Shown here: positions 21,520 to 31,222 of the stretch, piece by piece
How positions within the stretch are numbered: the stretch's first letter is position 1
Layout of the letters: every line of letters begins with the position of its first letter
Source: Bog-473 sp963836605
Lineage (GTDB): Bacteria > Actinomycetota > Acidimicrobiia > Acidimicrobiales > RAAP-2
Direction of reading: 5' to 3'
Length of the DNA stretch: 64,000 nucleotides
NCBI GenBank assembly: GCA_963836605.1
Contig: CAWIKB010000014.1
Span: 1 to 64,000 of the forward strand
Made by a program: the position numbers and the translations under genes
The notes under the pieces: model-generated
What the model saw: only the letters and a program-made list of their open reading frames with translations
The model's database searches: none
What the model was told of the DNA's origin: nothing

Positions 21520-22447
21520 GGGGCTCAGCGCCCTGATCCCGCCGGTCGAGGCGACCGGCGACCTCGATTCTTCACTGCGGGAGGTGCCCATCTCCCACAT
21601 CAAGCCCAACGTGTTCCAACCCCGCAGTCACTTCGACGAGGAGTCGATGGCGGCGCTGGCCACGTCCATCCAGGAGATCGGACTGCTCCAGCCGGTGCTG
21701 GTGCGGGAGGTCGAGGGTGAGAGCGAGAGCTACGAGCTGATCGCGGGGGAGCGCCGGTGGAGGGCCGCTCGCCGGGCCGGGCTCCAGACCATCCGGGTGT
21801 TGGTGCAAAGCGAGTCCAGTGACGTCATCGCCCTCGAGCAGGCCCTGGTCGAGAACCTCCATCGGGAGGACCTCAATGCCCTCGAGGAGGCGGCGGCCTA
21901 TCAACAGCTCATCGATGAGTTCGGCCTGACCCACGAGCAGGTGGCCACCCGGGTGGGGAAGGGCCGGGCCACGGTGACCAACACCCTCCGCCTCCTGCAG
22001 CTTCCGGCCGGGGCGCAGCGAGCGCTGGCGGAGCGGACCATATCGGCCGGGCACGCCCGGGCCTTGTTGGGCACGCCCGACCGGGCCCTCCAGGAGCAGC
22101 TGGTCGAGGTGATCGTGACGGACGGCTTGACCGTGCGCGCCGTCGAGGTCCTGGTCCGGGGCGACACCGACCAACCTGAGGTACAGGTACCGCCTCCGGC
22201 CGAGGGCCCGCCCGCCACAGATGGTAATACCAAGGGTGGTACTGCTGGGGGAGCGCGGCGGGGGAGCACCGACCGCAAGCTGCCCGAACCGGGTGTCCTC
22301 GAGCTCGAGGACCTGCTCTCCACCTATCTGAACACCCGGGTCAAGGTCGATATTCAGAATCGACGCGGGCGTCTGGTGGTCGAATTCGCCACGCTCGAGG
22401 ACCTCGAGCGGATCTACCGGGCCATGGTTGGTGACAACGGCGCCTGA
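21494..22447 (+). CDS. parB: chromosome partitioning CTPase ParB
   Basis: Binds parS, hydrolyses CTP and spreads as a clamp. 317 residues: an N-terminal RKGLGKG-like GLGKGLSALIP box, the ParB/Srx nucleotide domain with GERRWRAARRAGL, the HTH region LTHEQVATRVGKGRATVTNT, and a C-terminal dimerisation domain (VDIQNRRGRLVVEF). The ATG at 21494 is preceded by GAGGAGG and lies inside the parA end, so the genes are coupled. Confidence 0.97.
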   Translation: MARRSGLGKGLSALIPPVEATGDLDSSLREVPISHIKPNVFQPRSHFDEESMAALATSIQEIGLLQPVLVREVEGESESYELIAGERRWRAARRAGLQTIRVLVQSESSDVIALEQALVENLHREDLNALEEAAAYQQLIDEFGLTHEQVATRVGKGRATVTNTLRLLQLPAGAQRALAERTISAGHARALLGTPDRALQEQLVEVIVTDGLTVRAVEVLVRGDTDQPEVQVPPPAEGPPATDGNTKGGTAGGARRGSTDRKLPEPGVLELEDLLSTYLNTRVKVDIQNRRGRLVVEFATLEDLERIYRAMVGDNGA

Positions 22448-22480
22448 TTGGTCACACAACTGTCAAGACACGGTTCAGCT

Positions 22481-22513
22481 TCATCCACAACCTGTGCATG
22501 ACGTTGTGGATTG
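22481..22513. other. inverted pair of DnaA boxes / hairpin after parB
   Basis: TCATCCACA (22481-22489) and TGTGGATTG (22505-22513) face each other. Their cores form a perfect 9-bp inverted repeat, ATCCACAAC (22483-22491) and GTTGTGGAT (22503-22511). The pair lies between the convergent parB and cwlM genes, so it could act as a DnaA site, a terminator stem, or both. Confidence 0.5.
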
Positions 22514-22557
22514 TTACCTGGTTCATGTTGCCGAGGCATTCATCACGCCACCGTCAC

Positions 22558-23523
22558 TCAGTCCCAGGAGGCGTCGACCCACTCGCTGAGGGCCCCGGCA
22601 AGGGCTCCGGCCAGCCGGGCCGCCCGCTCCACCACCATACTGGCGGGCCCCACCTCGACCAGCACTGAAGGCATGCGCGTCTCGCGCAGGATGGGCAGCG
22701 ACATGCCGTGGGCGCCACCGTCGCCGATGCCGAGCGCGCCCGGCACGGAGCGTTGCACCAGCTCAGCCAGCAACCGCCCACCCTGGGACTGGTCGCGGTA
22801 GCCGGCGTAGTACGAGGTGGTGCAGGCCTGCGCGCTGGGGTCGAGCCGGAGGCCGAGGTAGACGTCGACCGAGAGCTCGTTGGCCAGCTGGGCCTGGGTG
22901 GAGTCGTCGGGGTGGTGGAGTTCGGTCACCCGGGTGCCGCTCGGGAGCAGGCGCCGGCGCAGGGCCGCGGTGACACTGCCCAGGCCGCCACCCTCACCCA
23001 CGGCGACGTGCCGGCCGATCAGGGTGGGCGCGGCCTCACGGAGCTGGGCGCGCGCCCGCACCGAGGAGACGAACTGGGGCGCCTCGTGGCGGCTCTCCAG
23101 GCGGATGAGCTCGCGCAGGGTGGCACCGCCCACGATGGCGTCGACGGGCAGGCCGGCGTTGCGCTGGAAGTCGGCCAGGGCGCTCGAGGTCCGGTCGCCG
23201 AAGATCCCGTCCACCCGCCCGGTGTCGAAGCCGAGGGTGCAGAGCCGCTGCTGGAGCTCGGCCACGTCGTCGCCCCGCTGCATGGGCGTGCGCCGGTAGA
23301 TGAAGCGCTCACCGAGACGGAAGCTGGCCTCGACCAGGGTGTTCCAGGTCTGGCGGCCGCACACGCCGTCGACGCGCAGGCCCCGGCGGTGTTGGAAGGC
23401 CTCGACGGCGGCCCTGGTGGCCGGGCCGAAGTCGCCGTCTTCGTCGACCGGGGCGCCCGGCACGATCGTGGCCAGGCGCTGCTGAATGTCGCGGACGGCG
23501 GCCCCGCTATCCCCGACGCTCAA
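22558..23523 (-). CDS. cwlM: CwlM-like peptidoglycan regulator (inactive amidase_3 fold)
   Basis: Two peptidoglycan-binding type-1 domains (about residues 1-65 and 75-140) precede an N-acetylmuramoyl-L-alanine amidase-3 fold. Zinc ligands are lost: the DPGHGG motif is replaced by VAVGEGGG, the second His position by Arg (YLGLRLDP), and only the Glu in VLVEVG remains. There is no signal peptide. Mycobacterial CwlM has the same kind of losses and works in the cytoplasm as a regulator of MurA, so a regulatory role is likely. No ATG or GTG is suitably placed. TTG at 23523, 8 bp after the trxA stop, is the best start. Last gene of the murJ-trx operon. Confidence 0.85.
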   Translation of the reverse strand: MSVGDSGAAVRDIQQRLATIVPGAPVDEDGDFGPATRAAVEAFQHRRGLRVDGVCGRQTWNTLVEASFRLGERFIYRRTPMQRGDDVAELQQRLCTLGFDTGRVDGIFGDRTSSALADFQRNAGLPVDAIVGGATLRELIRLESRHEAPQFVSSVRARAQLREAAPTLIGRHVAVGEGGGLGSVTAALRRRLLPSGTRVTELHHPDDSTQAQLANELSVDVYLGLRLDPSAQACTTSYYAGYRDQSQGGRLLAELVQRSVPGALGIGDGGAHGMSLPILRETRMPSVLVEVGPASMVVERAARLAGALAGALSEWVDASWD

Positions 23524-23531
23524 CGGGAGGT

Positions 23532-23858
23532 CTAGAGATACGGCGCTATCTCTTCGAGCAACTGCCCCTTGGGCTTGGCGCCGATCAGGCGGCTCACCGG
23601 CTCCCCGTCCTTGAACAGGATCAGGGTCGGGATGCTCATCACGTCGAAGCGACGGGTCACGTCCAGGTTGTCGTCGATGTTCAGCTTCCCGATCTGGATC
23701 TTGCCCGCCTGCTCGTCGGCGATCTCTTCCAGAACGGGGGAGATCATTTTGCACGGGCCACACCACTCGGCCCAGAAATCTACCAGCACGGGGACGTCCG
23801 AAGCCTTTACTTGCTCGTCGAAGTTGGCGTCGCTGAGGGTCACAATGTTCTCGGTCAT
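23532..23858 (-). CDS. trxA: thioredoxin
   Basis: A 108-residue cytoplasmic disulfide reductase with the active site FWAEWCGPCKMISP, the cis-Pro loop MSIPTLILFKDG, and standard length. ATG at 23858 has AGGGAGA upstream. It is reduced by the adjacent trxB product and followed after 8 bp by cwlM. Confidence 0.97.
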   Translation of the reverse strand: MTENIVTLSDANFDEQVKASDVPVLVDFWAEWCGPCKMISPVLEEIADEQAGKIQIGKLNIDDNLDVTRRFDVMSIPTLILFKDGEPVSRLIGAKPKGQLLEEIAPYL

Positions 23859-23912
23859 GGGTTCTCCCTTGTCAGTAGGGTGTAACGACGCGGCTGCGGG
23901 ATTTGTTCCCGG

Positions 23913-24875
23913 CTACTCGCCGTGTTCTTCGAGCCACCGCTCGGCGTCCATCGCGGCCATGCACCCCGACCCGGCCGAGGTCACGGCCTGGCGGTAGTAG
24001 TCGTCCTGTACGTCGCCGCAGGCGAACACCCCGTCGACGCTGGTCCGCGACGAGCGATCGAGGGTGCGCACGTACCCGTTGTCCTCGAGCTCGAGCTGAC
24101 CCTTGAGCAGCGCGCTGTTGGGCTCGTGGCCGATGGCCACGAAGAGCCCGGTCACCGGGAGCTCCGACTCGGCTCCGGTCACCGTGTCCTGCACGCGCAC
24201 GCCACTGACCCGGGTGTCGCCCAGGACGTCGACGACCACGGCGTTCCACAGGAACTCGATCTTGGGGTTGGCGAAGGCGCGGTCGCGGATGATCCTCGAG
24301 GCGCGCAGCTCGTCGCGGCGGTGGATCACGGTGACCTTGGTGGCGAAGCGGGTGAGGAAGAGCGCCTCCTCCATGGCCGAGTCACCCCCGCCGGCCACGG
24401 CGATGTGGTGGTCCCGGAAGAAGAACCCGTCACAGGTGGCGCAGGTCGAGACGCCGTAGCCGAGCAGCCGGTCCTCGTTCGGGCACCCCAGCATGAGCGA
24501 GCGGGCCCCGGTGGCGACGATCAACGCGTCGGCCTCGACCGTGGGCTCGTCCGCGTTGGGATCACCTACCCAGGCTGCGAAAGGCCAGGTGGAGAGCTCG
24601 AGGCGGCTCACCTTGGCCGTGCGCAGGTCGGCCCCGAAGCGCAGGGACTGCTCGCGCATGGTGCGCATCAGTTCGGGCCCCATGACGCCGTCGACGAACC
24701 CGGGGTAGTTCTCCACCTCGGTCGTCAGCATGAGCTGGCCCCCGGGCTGGTCGCTGTTGGACGAGGGCTCGCCTTCGATCACCAGCGGCTCGAGCTGGGC
24801 CCGGGCCGCGTAGATGGCGGCGGTGAGCCCGGCCGGTCCCGAGCCGATGATGAGGACCTTGCGGCGTTCAGCCAT
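23913..24875 (-). CDS. trxB: thioredoxin reductase
   Basis: A FAD/NADPH enzyme that reduces thioredoxin. 320 residues; FAD-binding IIGSGPAGLTAAIYAARA at the N-terminus, the redox centre STCATCDGFFF (CxxC), the NADPH-binding VAGGGDSAMEEALFL, and the C-terminal FAD box VDGVFACGDVQDDYYRQAVT. ATG at 24875 overlaps the end of the upstream membrane-protein gene by 8 bp; the longer open frame is not homologous. Confidence 0.97.
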   Translation of the reverse strand: MAERRKVLIIGSGPAGLTAAIYAARAQLEPLVIEGEPSSNSDQPGGQLMLTTEVENYPGFVDGVMGPELMRTMREQSLRFGADLRTAKVSRLELSTWPFAAWVGDPNADEPTVEADALIVATGARSLMLGCPNEDRLLGYGVSTCATCDGFFFRDHHIAVAGGGDSAMEEALFLTRFATKVTVIHRRDELRASRIIRDRAFANPKIEFLWNAVVVDVLGDTRVSGVRVQDTVTGAESELPVTGLFVAIGHEPNSALLKGQLELEDNGYVRTLDRSSRTSVDGVFACGDVQDDYYRQAVTSAGSGCMAAMDAERWLEEHGE

Positions 24876-25182
24876 GGGGCGCCGGAGGCGGGTTCCGCCG
24901 GGAGTAGAGGAACGCGCCGACGACAAAGAGGATGGCTCCGAGGGCGAGATACGAAACCCACACGCGGCCGCCGGCCAGGTAGACGGTCACCAGCCGGATG
25001 AACCCGACGCAGAGGAGGACGGCCACGGTCACGGCGATGACACCGATGATGACCCCGAAGACGACGCCGCGCGACGCCACGACGGCCGGCCGGACGCCCT
25101 TGTCGTTGACCGTGGCCACCACCGTGTCGATGGTGTCCATGGCTTTGGAGGACCACTGGTCGCTGAAGTTGGGTTCGGCCAC
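24868..25182 (-). CDS. small two-helix membrane protein
   Basis: Not recognised as a named family. The 104-residue product has a polar N-terminus (SDQWSSKAMDTIDTVVATVN), two hydrophobic helices (VVFGVIIGVIAVTVAVLLCV and VSYLALGAILFVVGAFLYS) and an Arg/Pro-rich tail. Its stop overlaps the trxB start by 8 bp and it lies 9 bp after degV, so it is in the operon. Phage-holin-superfamily-like or other small membrane proteins are alternatives; no function is assigned. Confidence 0.8.
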   Translation of the reverse strand: MAEPNFSDQWSSKAMDTIDTVVATVNDKGVRPAVVASRGVVFGVIIGVIAVTVAVLLCVGFIRLVTVYLAGGRVWVSYLALGAILFVVGAFLYSRRNPPPAPHG

Positions 25183-25191
25183 GGGCTGAGA

Positions 25192-26052
25192 TTACTCGGC
25201 GGCTCTGCCCGCACCGACCGCCACGATGTAACAGACGCCCACGGTGTTGGGACCGGTGTGGCTGCCGACCACCGGGCCGAGCTGGACGGCGACCAGCGGG
25301 TGCTCGACCGGTATCTCGCGGATCTTCTCCCGGACCTCGGCGATGTCGTCGCAGGCACCGTCGGCCACGGCCAGCCGCTCCAGCGGGGTGTCGCCGGCCA
25401 CCTTGGCCGAAAGGTAGGCCAGCGCCCGGGTGCGGGTGCGCTGCTTGGACTCCTCGGCCACCACGCCGTCCTCGACCTGGATCACCGGCTTGATGGAGAG
25501 GAGCGAGCCCAGCAGGGCCTGGGCCCCGCCGATGCGGCCCCCGCGCTGGAGGAAGTCGAGCCCGCCCAGCACGCCATAGACGCGGACCCGGCCCACCCGG
25601 TCGAGGGTGGCGGCCTCGAGCTGCTCGAGCCCGGCCCCCGCGGCGGCCTCCTCGGCCGCGGCGATCACCATGAGGCCCTGGCCCATGGTGAGGGAGCGGG
25701 TGTCGACCACGCGCACCGGGGCGGCGGCGAAGGTGTCGGCCGCGGTGACCGCGGAAGCGTAGGTACCCGAGACGCCGGACGAAATGGTGAGGCACAGCAC
25801 ACCCTCGGCCCCTTCGTCGACGGCCTTTTGATACGCGGCGACGAAGGACCCGGGGGAGGGGGCCGCCGTCTCGGGGAGCGCGGCCTTCCCCCGGCAACGG
25901 ATCCAGAACTCGTCGGGCGTGAGCTGGCGGCGGTCCTCGAGTTCCTCCGCGCCGAAGCGGATAGTGAGCGGTACCACGACGACGTTGTGCCGCGCGACCA
26001 GTTCGTCGGTCAGGTCACAGGCACTGTCGGTCACGATGCGCACGCCGGGCAT
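25192..26052 (-). CDS. DegV family fatty-acid-binding protein
   Basis: DegV/FakB-like proteins bind a fatty acid and present it to a kinase. 286 residues; VRIVTDSACDLTDEL at the N-terminus, the TISSGVSGTYASA loop, and LDFLQRGGRIGG are all family blocks. It lies 20 bp behind murJ in the same operon. No FakA/DhaK-like kinase gene is in the window, so the lipid role is inferred from the family. Confidence 0.9.
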   Translation of the reverse strand: MPGVRIVTDSACDLTDELVARHNVVVVPLTIRFGAEELEDRRQLTPDEFWIRCRGKAALPETAAPSPGSFVAAYQKAVDEGAEGVLCLTISSGVSGTYASAVTAADTFAAAPVRVVDTRSLTMGQGLMVIAAAEEAAAGAGLEQLEAATLDRVGRVRVYGVLGGLDFLQRGGRIGGAQALLGSLLSIKPVIQVEDGVVAEESKQRTRTRALAYLSAKVAGDTPLERLAVADGACDDIAEVREKIREIPVEHPLVAVQLGPVVGSHTGPNTVGVCYIVAVGAGRAAE

Positions 26053-26072
26053 GCAGCGAGTCTGCCACGCCT

Positions 26073-27692
26073 TCAGGCGCGCATCCGGGCCGAGTGGCGT
26101 CGGCCCAGCGCGACGATCACCGCAGCGTAGGTCAGCAGCCCGGCCACCACCGAGAGCGCCACCCGGGCCAGGAGCGCCACCCCGCTGGTGGCCGCCGAGA
26201 GGTTGGAGACGACCAGGACGACGATCCCCATGGCCACGGTGGCCAGTCCCACCCGGCGCAGCGGGTCCCAGGTGTGCGCCGTGCCCAGGCGGCCGAACCA
26301 GCGGCGGAGCACGGCCACGCCGAGCAGGGCGCTGACCGAGTAGGCCACCGAGAGGGACAGGGCCAGGCCGCGCACGCCCAGGGGATGGACCAGCGCGACG
26401 GCCAGGACGATGTTGAGGGCGTTCTCCACCAGGTACAGGTAGAAGGCCACCTTGGTCCGCTGCATACTCTGCAGCACGCGCACGACGTAGAGGTACGAGC
26501 AGAAGCCGGGGAGACCGAGTGCGAACATGGCCAGCGCCTCACCGGTCTGGTACGTCTCGGCCGGGCGGCTGTGCCCGTGGCCGAGGATGAGGGCCACCGC
26601 CGGCTTGGCCAGCAGCAGCATGGCCACGGCGGCCGGGATGATGAGGGCGAGCATGGCCCGCCACCCCGTGGAGAGCCGGGCCAGGAAGGCCGTGGTCTGC
26701 CCGGTGGACCACTTCTCACTCAGGTCGGGGGTGACCACCGACATGATGGTGACCGCCACGATCCCGTAGGGCATCTGCAGGAAGGCGTAGGCATAGGTGT
26801 AGGACGAGACCGGGTCGGTCCCCGTCGCCGTGCCGGCCAGGAGGGTGATCACGAACAACGCGATCTGGTTGGCCACGACGAAGCCGAACGTCCACCCGCC
26901 GAGCCTGACCACGGTGTGCAACGCCTTGTCGCGCAGGTTCCAGTGCCACCGCAGCAGCCCGAGCCGGGCCGCCCGCAGGCTCGGGATGAGCACCACGCAC
27001 TGGAGCACGACGCCGAGCGAGGTGCCCAGCCCGAGCAGGACGAGCTGGGACTGGTGCTGTTGGACGCTGGCCAGGTCGGCCCCGCGCCCGGCCCAGAGCC
27101 CGAACCAGATCAGGATGCCGATGCAGACCAGGTTGTTGACGATGGGGGCCCAGGCCACGGCCACGAATCGCCGCCGGGTGTTGAGGAGCGCGGTGGCCAG
27201 GGCGAAGAGTCCGTAGGCCGCGATCTGGATCACGAACCAGCGCAGCAGCGTGGTGGCCACGGCCCGCTCGGCCAGGACCTGGTGCACCTGGTGCGGGTGC
27301 GCCGACGTATCGAGCCCGGTCAGGCCGGTGATGAAGAGCGGGGCGAACACCAGCGCGAGGACGGTGGTGGTCACCAGCACGACCACCGAGACGGTGAGGA
27401 TGCTCGAGATGGACCGCCAGGCCTCGGACTCCTCGCGGTTGGACAGCTGGTCGACGAACACCGGGATGAAGGTGGCCGAGAGGACGCCCCCCAGGACGAT
27501 GTCGTAGAGCATGTTGGGGGTGGTGTTGGCCAGGTTGTAGGCGTCGGCCAGGCGGAACTGGCCCAGGGCCCAGGCCAGCGCCACGAAGCGCAGGAGACCG
27601 GTGAGGCGCGAGATGGTGGTGCCGGCGGCGACGTAGGCGGCCGCGGTCCGCAACGGTTGGCCGCGCTGGGCGCGACGGGGGGGAGCCACCAT
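26073..27692 (-). CDS. murJ: lipid II flippase MurJ
   Basis: A multidrug/oligosaccharidyl-lipid (MOP) superfamily protein with about 14 transmembrane helices that flips lipid II for peptidoglycan synthesis. 539 residues; AAGTTISRLTGLLRFVALAW near the N-terminus and LGGVLSATFIPVFVDQLS are typical. ATG at 27692 overlaps the stop of the DUF6049 gene (TGATG), as in the mycobacterial pair. It has no fused kinase-like domain, unlike mycobacterial MviN. Confidence 0.94.
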   Translation of the reverse strand: MVAPPRRAQRGQPLRTAAAYVAAGTTISRLTGLLRFVALAWALGQFRLADAYNLANTTPNMLYDIVLGGVLSATFIPVFVDQLSNREESEAWRSISSILTVSVVVLVTTTVLALVFAPLFITGLTGLDTSAHPHQVHQVLAERAVATTLLRWFVIQIAAYGLFALATALLNTRRRFVAVAWAPIVNNLVCIGILIWFGLWAGRGADLASVQQHQSQLVLLGLGTSLGVVLQCVVLIPSLRAARLGLLRWHWNLRDKALHTVVRLGGWTFGFVVANQIALFVITLLAGTATGTDPVSSYTYAYAFLQMPYGIVAVTIMSVVTPDLSEKWSTGQTTAFLARLSTGWRAMLALIIPAAVAMLLLAKPAVALILGHGHSRPAETYQTGEALAMFALGLPGFCSYLYVVRVLQSMQRTKVAFYLYLVENALNIVLAVALVHPLGVRGLALSLSVAYSVSALLGVAVLRRWFGRLGTAHTWDPLRRVGLATVAMGIVVLVVSNLSAATSGVALLARVALSVVAGLLTYAAVIVALGRRHSARMRA

Positions 27693-29775
27693 CAATGCGC
27701 TCGGGGCCGGCGCCGCCGCGCCCGGGCCCAGGTGCGGGCCCACCAGACCAGCAGCACCAGGCCGGCCAACACGGTCAGCGTCACTCCCACCAGGGAGATG
27801 GAGGTGGAGTGGACGTTCACGACGGTCTGGGAAAGGACGAGCCCGCCGTCGGGGGTGCGCAGGGTGACCTCGACGGGGAGATGGTCGCCCGAGGTGCGGG
27901 CCCGGGCCTGTACCCGTACCGAGGTCGTGGGGTGCGTGAGCACCAGCGCGCGCGTGGCCCCCGAGGGGAAGGTGAACTTGTCGCTGGACAGCGTCATGAC
28001 CACCGAGAGCGGGTAGGGCGCCGTCGAGAGGATGGTGATGGGGATGGCGGCGGTGCGCGAGGTGAACGTGATGGTGCGCTCGACGGCCAAGCTGATGGCC
28101 GAGAGCACGGTGTTGAAACTGTCGTCGTAGGCGTCGAGCGCCGCGGTCCGCGCCCCGCGCCCGAGGGCACTGCTCTCGGTGCGCAGGAGTTGATCGGACA
28201 GCGGGGCCATCTCGGCGGGGTGTCCGCCGGTCGCGGTGTCGAGCGAGTTCAGCTGAGTGCGGGCCGTGATGATCCGCTGCGCCAAGGCCTTGGTGAACCC
28301 GCCGGTGCCGGCCACCGAGCCCGACTGCAGACGGCGGGTCGAAGGCTCCTGGTTGCCCCCGATCGGTACCTGCGCGAAGAACTGGTTCAGGGTGACCGGG
28401 CTCAGGACCTGGGTGTTGGTCAACCCGGTCAGGAGGGTCGAGACGAACGCGCTCGAGGGGCGCCAGCCGCCGGGGGGAACGAGCACCACGCCGCGGGAGT
28501 CACCCAGGAAGGACGTTCTCGAAGTGCACGAAGGCCAGGCTGGCCAGGAGCTGGTTGGCGGCCAGCACGGGATCGGTGGGATGGGCGACGAACCGGGAGT
28601 CGATCTGGCTGTCAGTGGCGGCCGCGGTCACCCGGGCGCCGTGGGTCAGCGAGAGCATGAAGGGTTGGGACAGCGTAATGCCGTTCGGGCTCTGCACCGA
28701 AGCCAGGTCCCCGTCGTTGAGCACCAGCTGTTTGGCGCGCGCCGCCTGGAGGCCCATGGTCAGGTTGCCGGTGTCCGCACTCGAGAGGTTGCTGTCGGCG
28801 TCGACCCAGGGACCGGCGCCCGGGCGGAGCGACGCGGCCCGGAGCCCTTCGCTCCCGCGCACGACCTGCAGCAAAATCTCGCCGCTCAAGCCCTTCCCGG
28901 CCATGGCGGCGAGGTTGACGGGCACGTAGGAAGGGCTGAGGAGCTGGTCCGGGCCCGGGGGTTCGGTGAGGTCGGCCAGGGTGCGCAGCGCGGCGCTGGC
29001 CCTCCACGCCGCCGTGCGTCGCCAGGTCGGCCACGGTGGTCGGGCTCACGTCCAAGGTGGTGGGCACCGTGCGGGCCGCCGAGAGCAGGGAGATCAGCAT
29101 CTCGGTCGTGCGTGCCGCGCCCGCGGTCGGTGATTGCCCGCTGCCGCCGTTGCGCACCGGGACGATCCAGCTCACCCGCAACGGTCCGCCGGCGCCATCG
29201 ACTCCCGGCTGCTCGTAGGTAAGGAAGGTGGTGAACCGCTCGAGGGGCGTGCTGTCCCCGGTGCGAAGGAGTGCGATGGAGACCGGGTACACGTCGGGGC
29301 AGGTCTCGCCGCTCAGTGAGCAGCCGAGCACCACTGAGGGCGCGCCGGCGGCACACGTTCCCGGCGGGCCCGGCGCGGGTACCGAGGACGATTCCTCGGG
29401 CAGGACGGTGACACAGGTGTCGGCGGTGAGGCCGGTCGACCCGTTGGCGACCGGCACGGTGATGGGCCGGGTGGTGAGGGGGGTCTTGTTCGGCGTGGCG
29501 CCGGTGGCCTGCTCGAGTTGGGAGGGGTCGTCGATCCGGCTGTAGAAGGTGACGCTGACATGGAGATCGGCGGCCGGGCCGGCACCCGATCCGACGGCGA
29601 GCGCCAGCGAGAACGCCGGCTGCGCCGGTGTGACCCACGGTGTCTGGTAGGCCAGGGTGAGCGCGGGACCGGCGGGGGCCGACGGCGCCGCGGCGGCGGC
29701 GGGAAGCGCATTCGGAAGGAAAACCGCAGACAGGGCGAGCGTGCTCAGGGCGACCTTGACCCATCGCGTCGACAC
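27692..29775 (-). CDS. DUF6049 family secreted membrane-anchored protein (two frame breaks)
   Basis: The conserved actinobacterial partner of murJ, of unknown function and probably envelope-located. A signal peptide (VALSTLALSAVFLPNALPA) is followed by a large extracellular region and a C-terminal transmembrane helix (VGVTLTVLAGLVLLVWWA) with a basic tail. The product is spread over three frames. Deleting one base near 29000-29002 and one near 28503-28505 restores a single frame of about 690 residues, joining THGGVEASAALRTLADL and FENVLPGDSRGVVLVPP. Both are extra bases in short G runs on the coding strand. It diverges from pcnA with 33 bp between starts. Confidence 0.8.
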
Positions 29776-29796
29776 AGGGAGAGGCTACGTGGGCAC

Positions 29797-29802
29797 TACC
29801 GT
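29797..29802 (+). promoter_or_regulatory. leaderless -10 box of pcnA
   Basis: TACCGT lies exactly 6 nt before the GTG start, with no Shine-Dalgarno sequence. Confidence 0.5.
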
Positions 29803-29808
29803 GGTCGG

Positions 29809-31197
29809 GTGCCAGCCACCTCCGTTCCCGAACGGTTCCGACCCCTGGTGGCGGCCACGGCCGAGTTGGCCGAACGCTTCGCCCGGGCGGGCCGGACGCT
29901 GTATCTGGTCGGTGGATCGGTGCGCGACGCCCTCGTCCCCACCCACGACGCAGCCCAGGGTGACTTCGACCTGACCACCGACGCCCGCCCCGAAGAGATC
30001 GAGAAGTTGGTGCGCGGCTGGGCCGACGACGTGTGGACCCAGGGGGCCCGGTTCGGCACCATCGGCTGTCGGCGCGGGGGCGAGGTGTTCGAGATCACCA
30101 CCCACCGGGCCGAGGTCTACGTGCCGGACTCCCGCAAGCCCGAGGTCAGTTTCGGCGACGACATCGAGCAGGATCTGTCCCGGCGCGACTTCACCATCAA
30201 CGCCCTGGCGCTGCGGCTGCCCGACATGGAGCTCGTCGATCCCTACGACGGACTGGCCGACCTGGCCGCCGGACGGTTGCGCACGCCGCTCGACCCCGAG
30301 GTGTCGTTCGCCGACGACCCTCTGCGCATGTTGCGGGCCGCCCGCTTCGCCGCCCGGTTCTCGCTCGAGCCCGACCCCGCGTTGGAGTCCGCCGTCGAGG
30401 CCATGCACGACCGGCTGTCCATCGTCTCGCGCGAACGCATCCGCGACGAGTTGGACAAGATCGTCGTGCTCGACGTGCCGTCCGAGGCCCTCTGGTTCGT
30501 CGTGCGCACCGGGCTGGCCGCGGCGTTCGTGCCCGAGCTGCCGGGCCTGGCTCTCGAGCAGGACCCGGTCCATCGCCACAAGGACGTGCTGGCCCACACC
30601 CTGGCCGTGGTGGACAAGACGTCGCCGGACCGTCTCCTCCGGCTCGCCGCGCTGTTCCACGATGTGGGCAAGCCGCGCACGCGTGCCATCACCGACGGCG
30701 GGGTGACCTTCCACCACCACGAGATGGTGGGGGCCCGCATGACCCGGGCCCGCATGGAGGCGCTGCGCTACCCGGCGGCCGACATCGACACGGTGGTACG
30801 CCTGGTCGAGCTCCACCTGCGCTTCCACACCTACCGCCTGGGCTGGACCGACAAGGCGGTCCGCCGCTACGTGCGCGACGCCGGCCCGCTGCTCGAGCTC
30901 CTCAACGAGCTGACGCGGTGCGACTGCACGACCCGCAACGCCAGCAAGGCCCGGGCCCTGTCCCGGCGCATGGATGAGCTCGAGGCCCGCATCGTCGAAC
31001 TGGCGGAGCAGGAAGAGCTGCATCGCCTCCGGCCCGACCTCACCGGCAACCAGGTCATGGAACTGCTCGAGGTCCCCCCCGGCCCGGTGGTCGGGCAGGC
31101 GCTGAACTTCCTCATGGAGCTGCGCCTGGACGAAGGTCCGTTGGGCGAAGCCGAGGCCGGCCGCCGGCTGCTCGAGTGGTGGCGGGCCCGGTCCTAA
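29809..31197 (+). CDS. pcnA: CCA tRNA nucleotidyltransferase
   Basis: Adds or repairs the 3' CCA of tRNAs. 462 residues; the class II polymerase-beta head has YLVGGSVRDALV and DFDLTTDARPEEI, then RRDFTINALAL. The body has a DPLRMLRAARFAARF block, and an HD domain follows (LFHDVGKPRT, FHHHEMVGA), as in actinobacterial CCA enzymes. GTG at 29809 was chosen over a much longer open frame because the conserved head starts directly after it. It is divergent to DUF6049 and murJ, the arrangement seen across Actinobacteria. Confidence 0.94.
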   Translation: MPATSVPERFRPLVAATAELAERFARAGRTLYLVGGSVRDALVPTHDAAQGDFDLTTDARPEEIEKLVRGWADDVWTQGARFGTIGCRRGGEVFEITTHRAEVYVPDSRKPEVSFGDDIEQDLSRRDFTINALALRLPDMELVDPYDGLADLAAGRLRTPLDPEVSFADDPLRMLRAARFAARFSLEPDPALESAVEAMHDRLSIVSRERIRDELDKIVVLDVPSEALWFVVRTGLAAAFVPELPGLALEQDPVHRHKDVLAHTLAVVDKTSPDRLLRLAALFHDVGKPRTRAITDGGVTFHHHEMVGARMTRARMEALRYPAADIDTVVRLVELHLRFHTYRLGWTDKAVRRYVRDAGPLLELLNELTRCDCTTRNASKARALSRRMDELEARIVELAEQEELHRLRPDLTGNQVMELLEVPPGPVVGQALNFLMELRLDEGPLGEAEAGRRLLEWWRARS

Positions 31198-31209
31198 CCA
31201 GGCTGCCCT

Positions 31210-31215
31210 AAGGTG
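31210..31215 (+). promoter_or_regulatory. leaderless -10 box of the MBL hydrolase gene
   Basis: TAAGGT lies 7 nt before the ATG at 31223; no ribosome-binding site is visible. Confidence 0.5.
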
Positions 31216-31222
31216 CCGCGGC

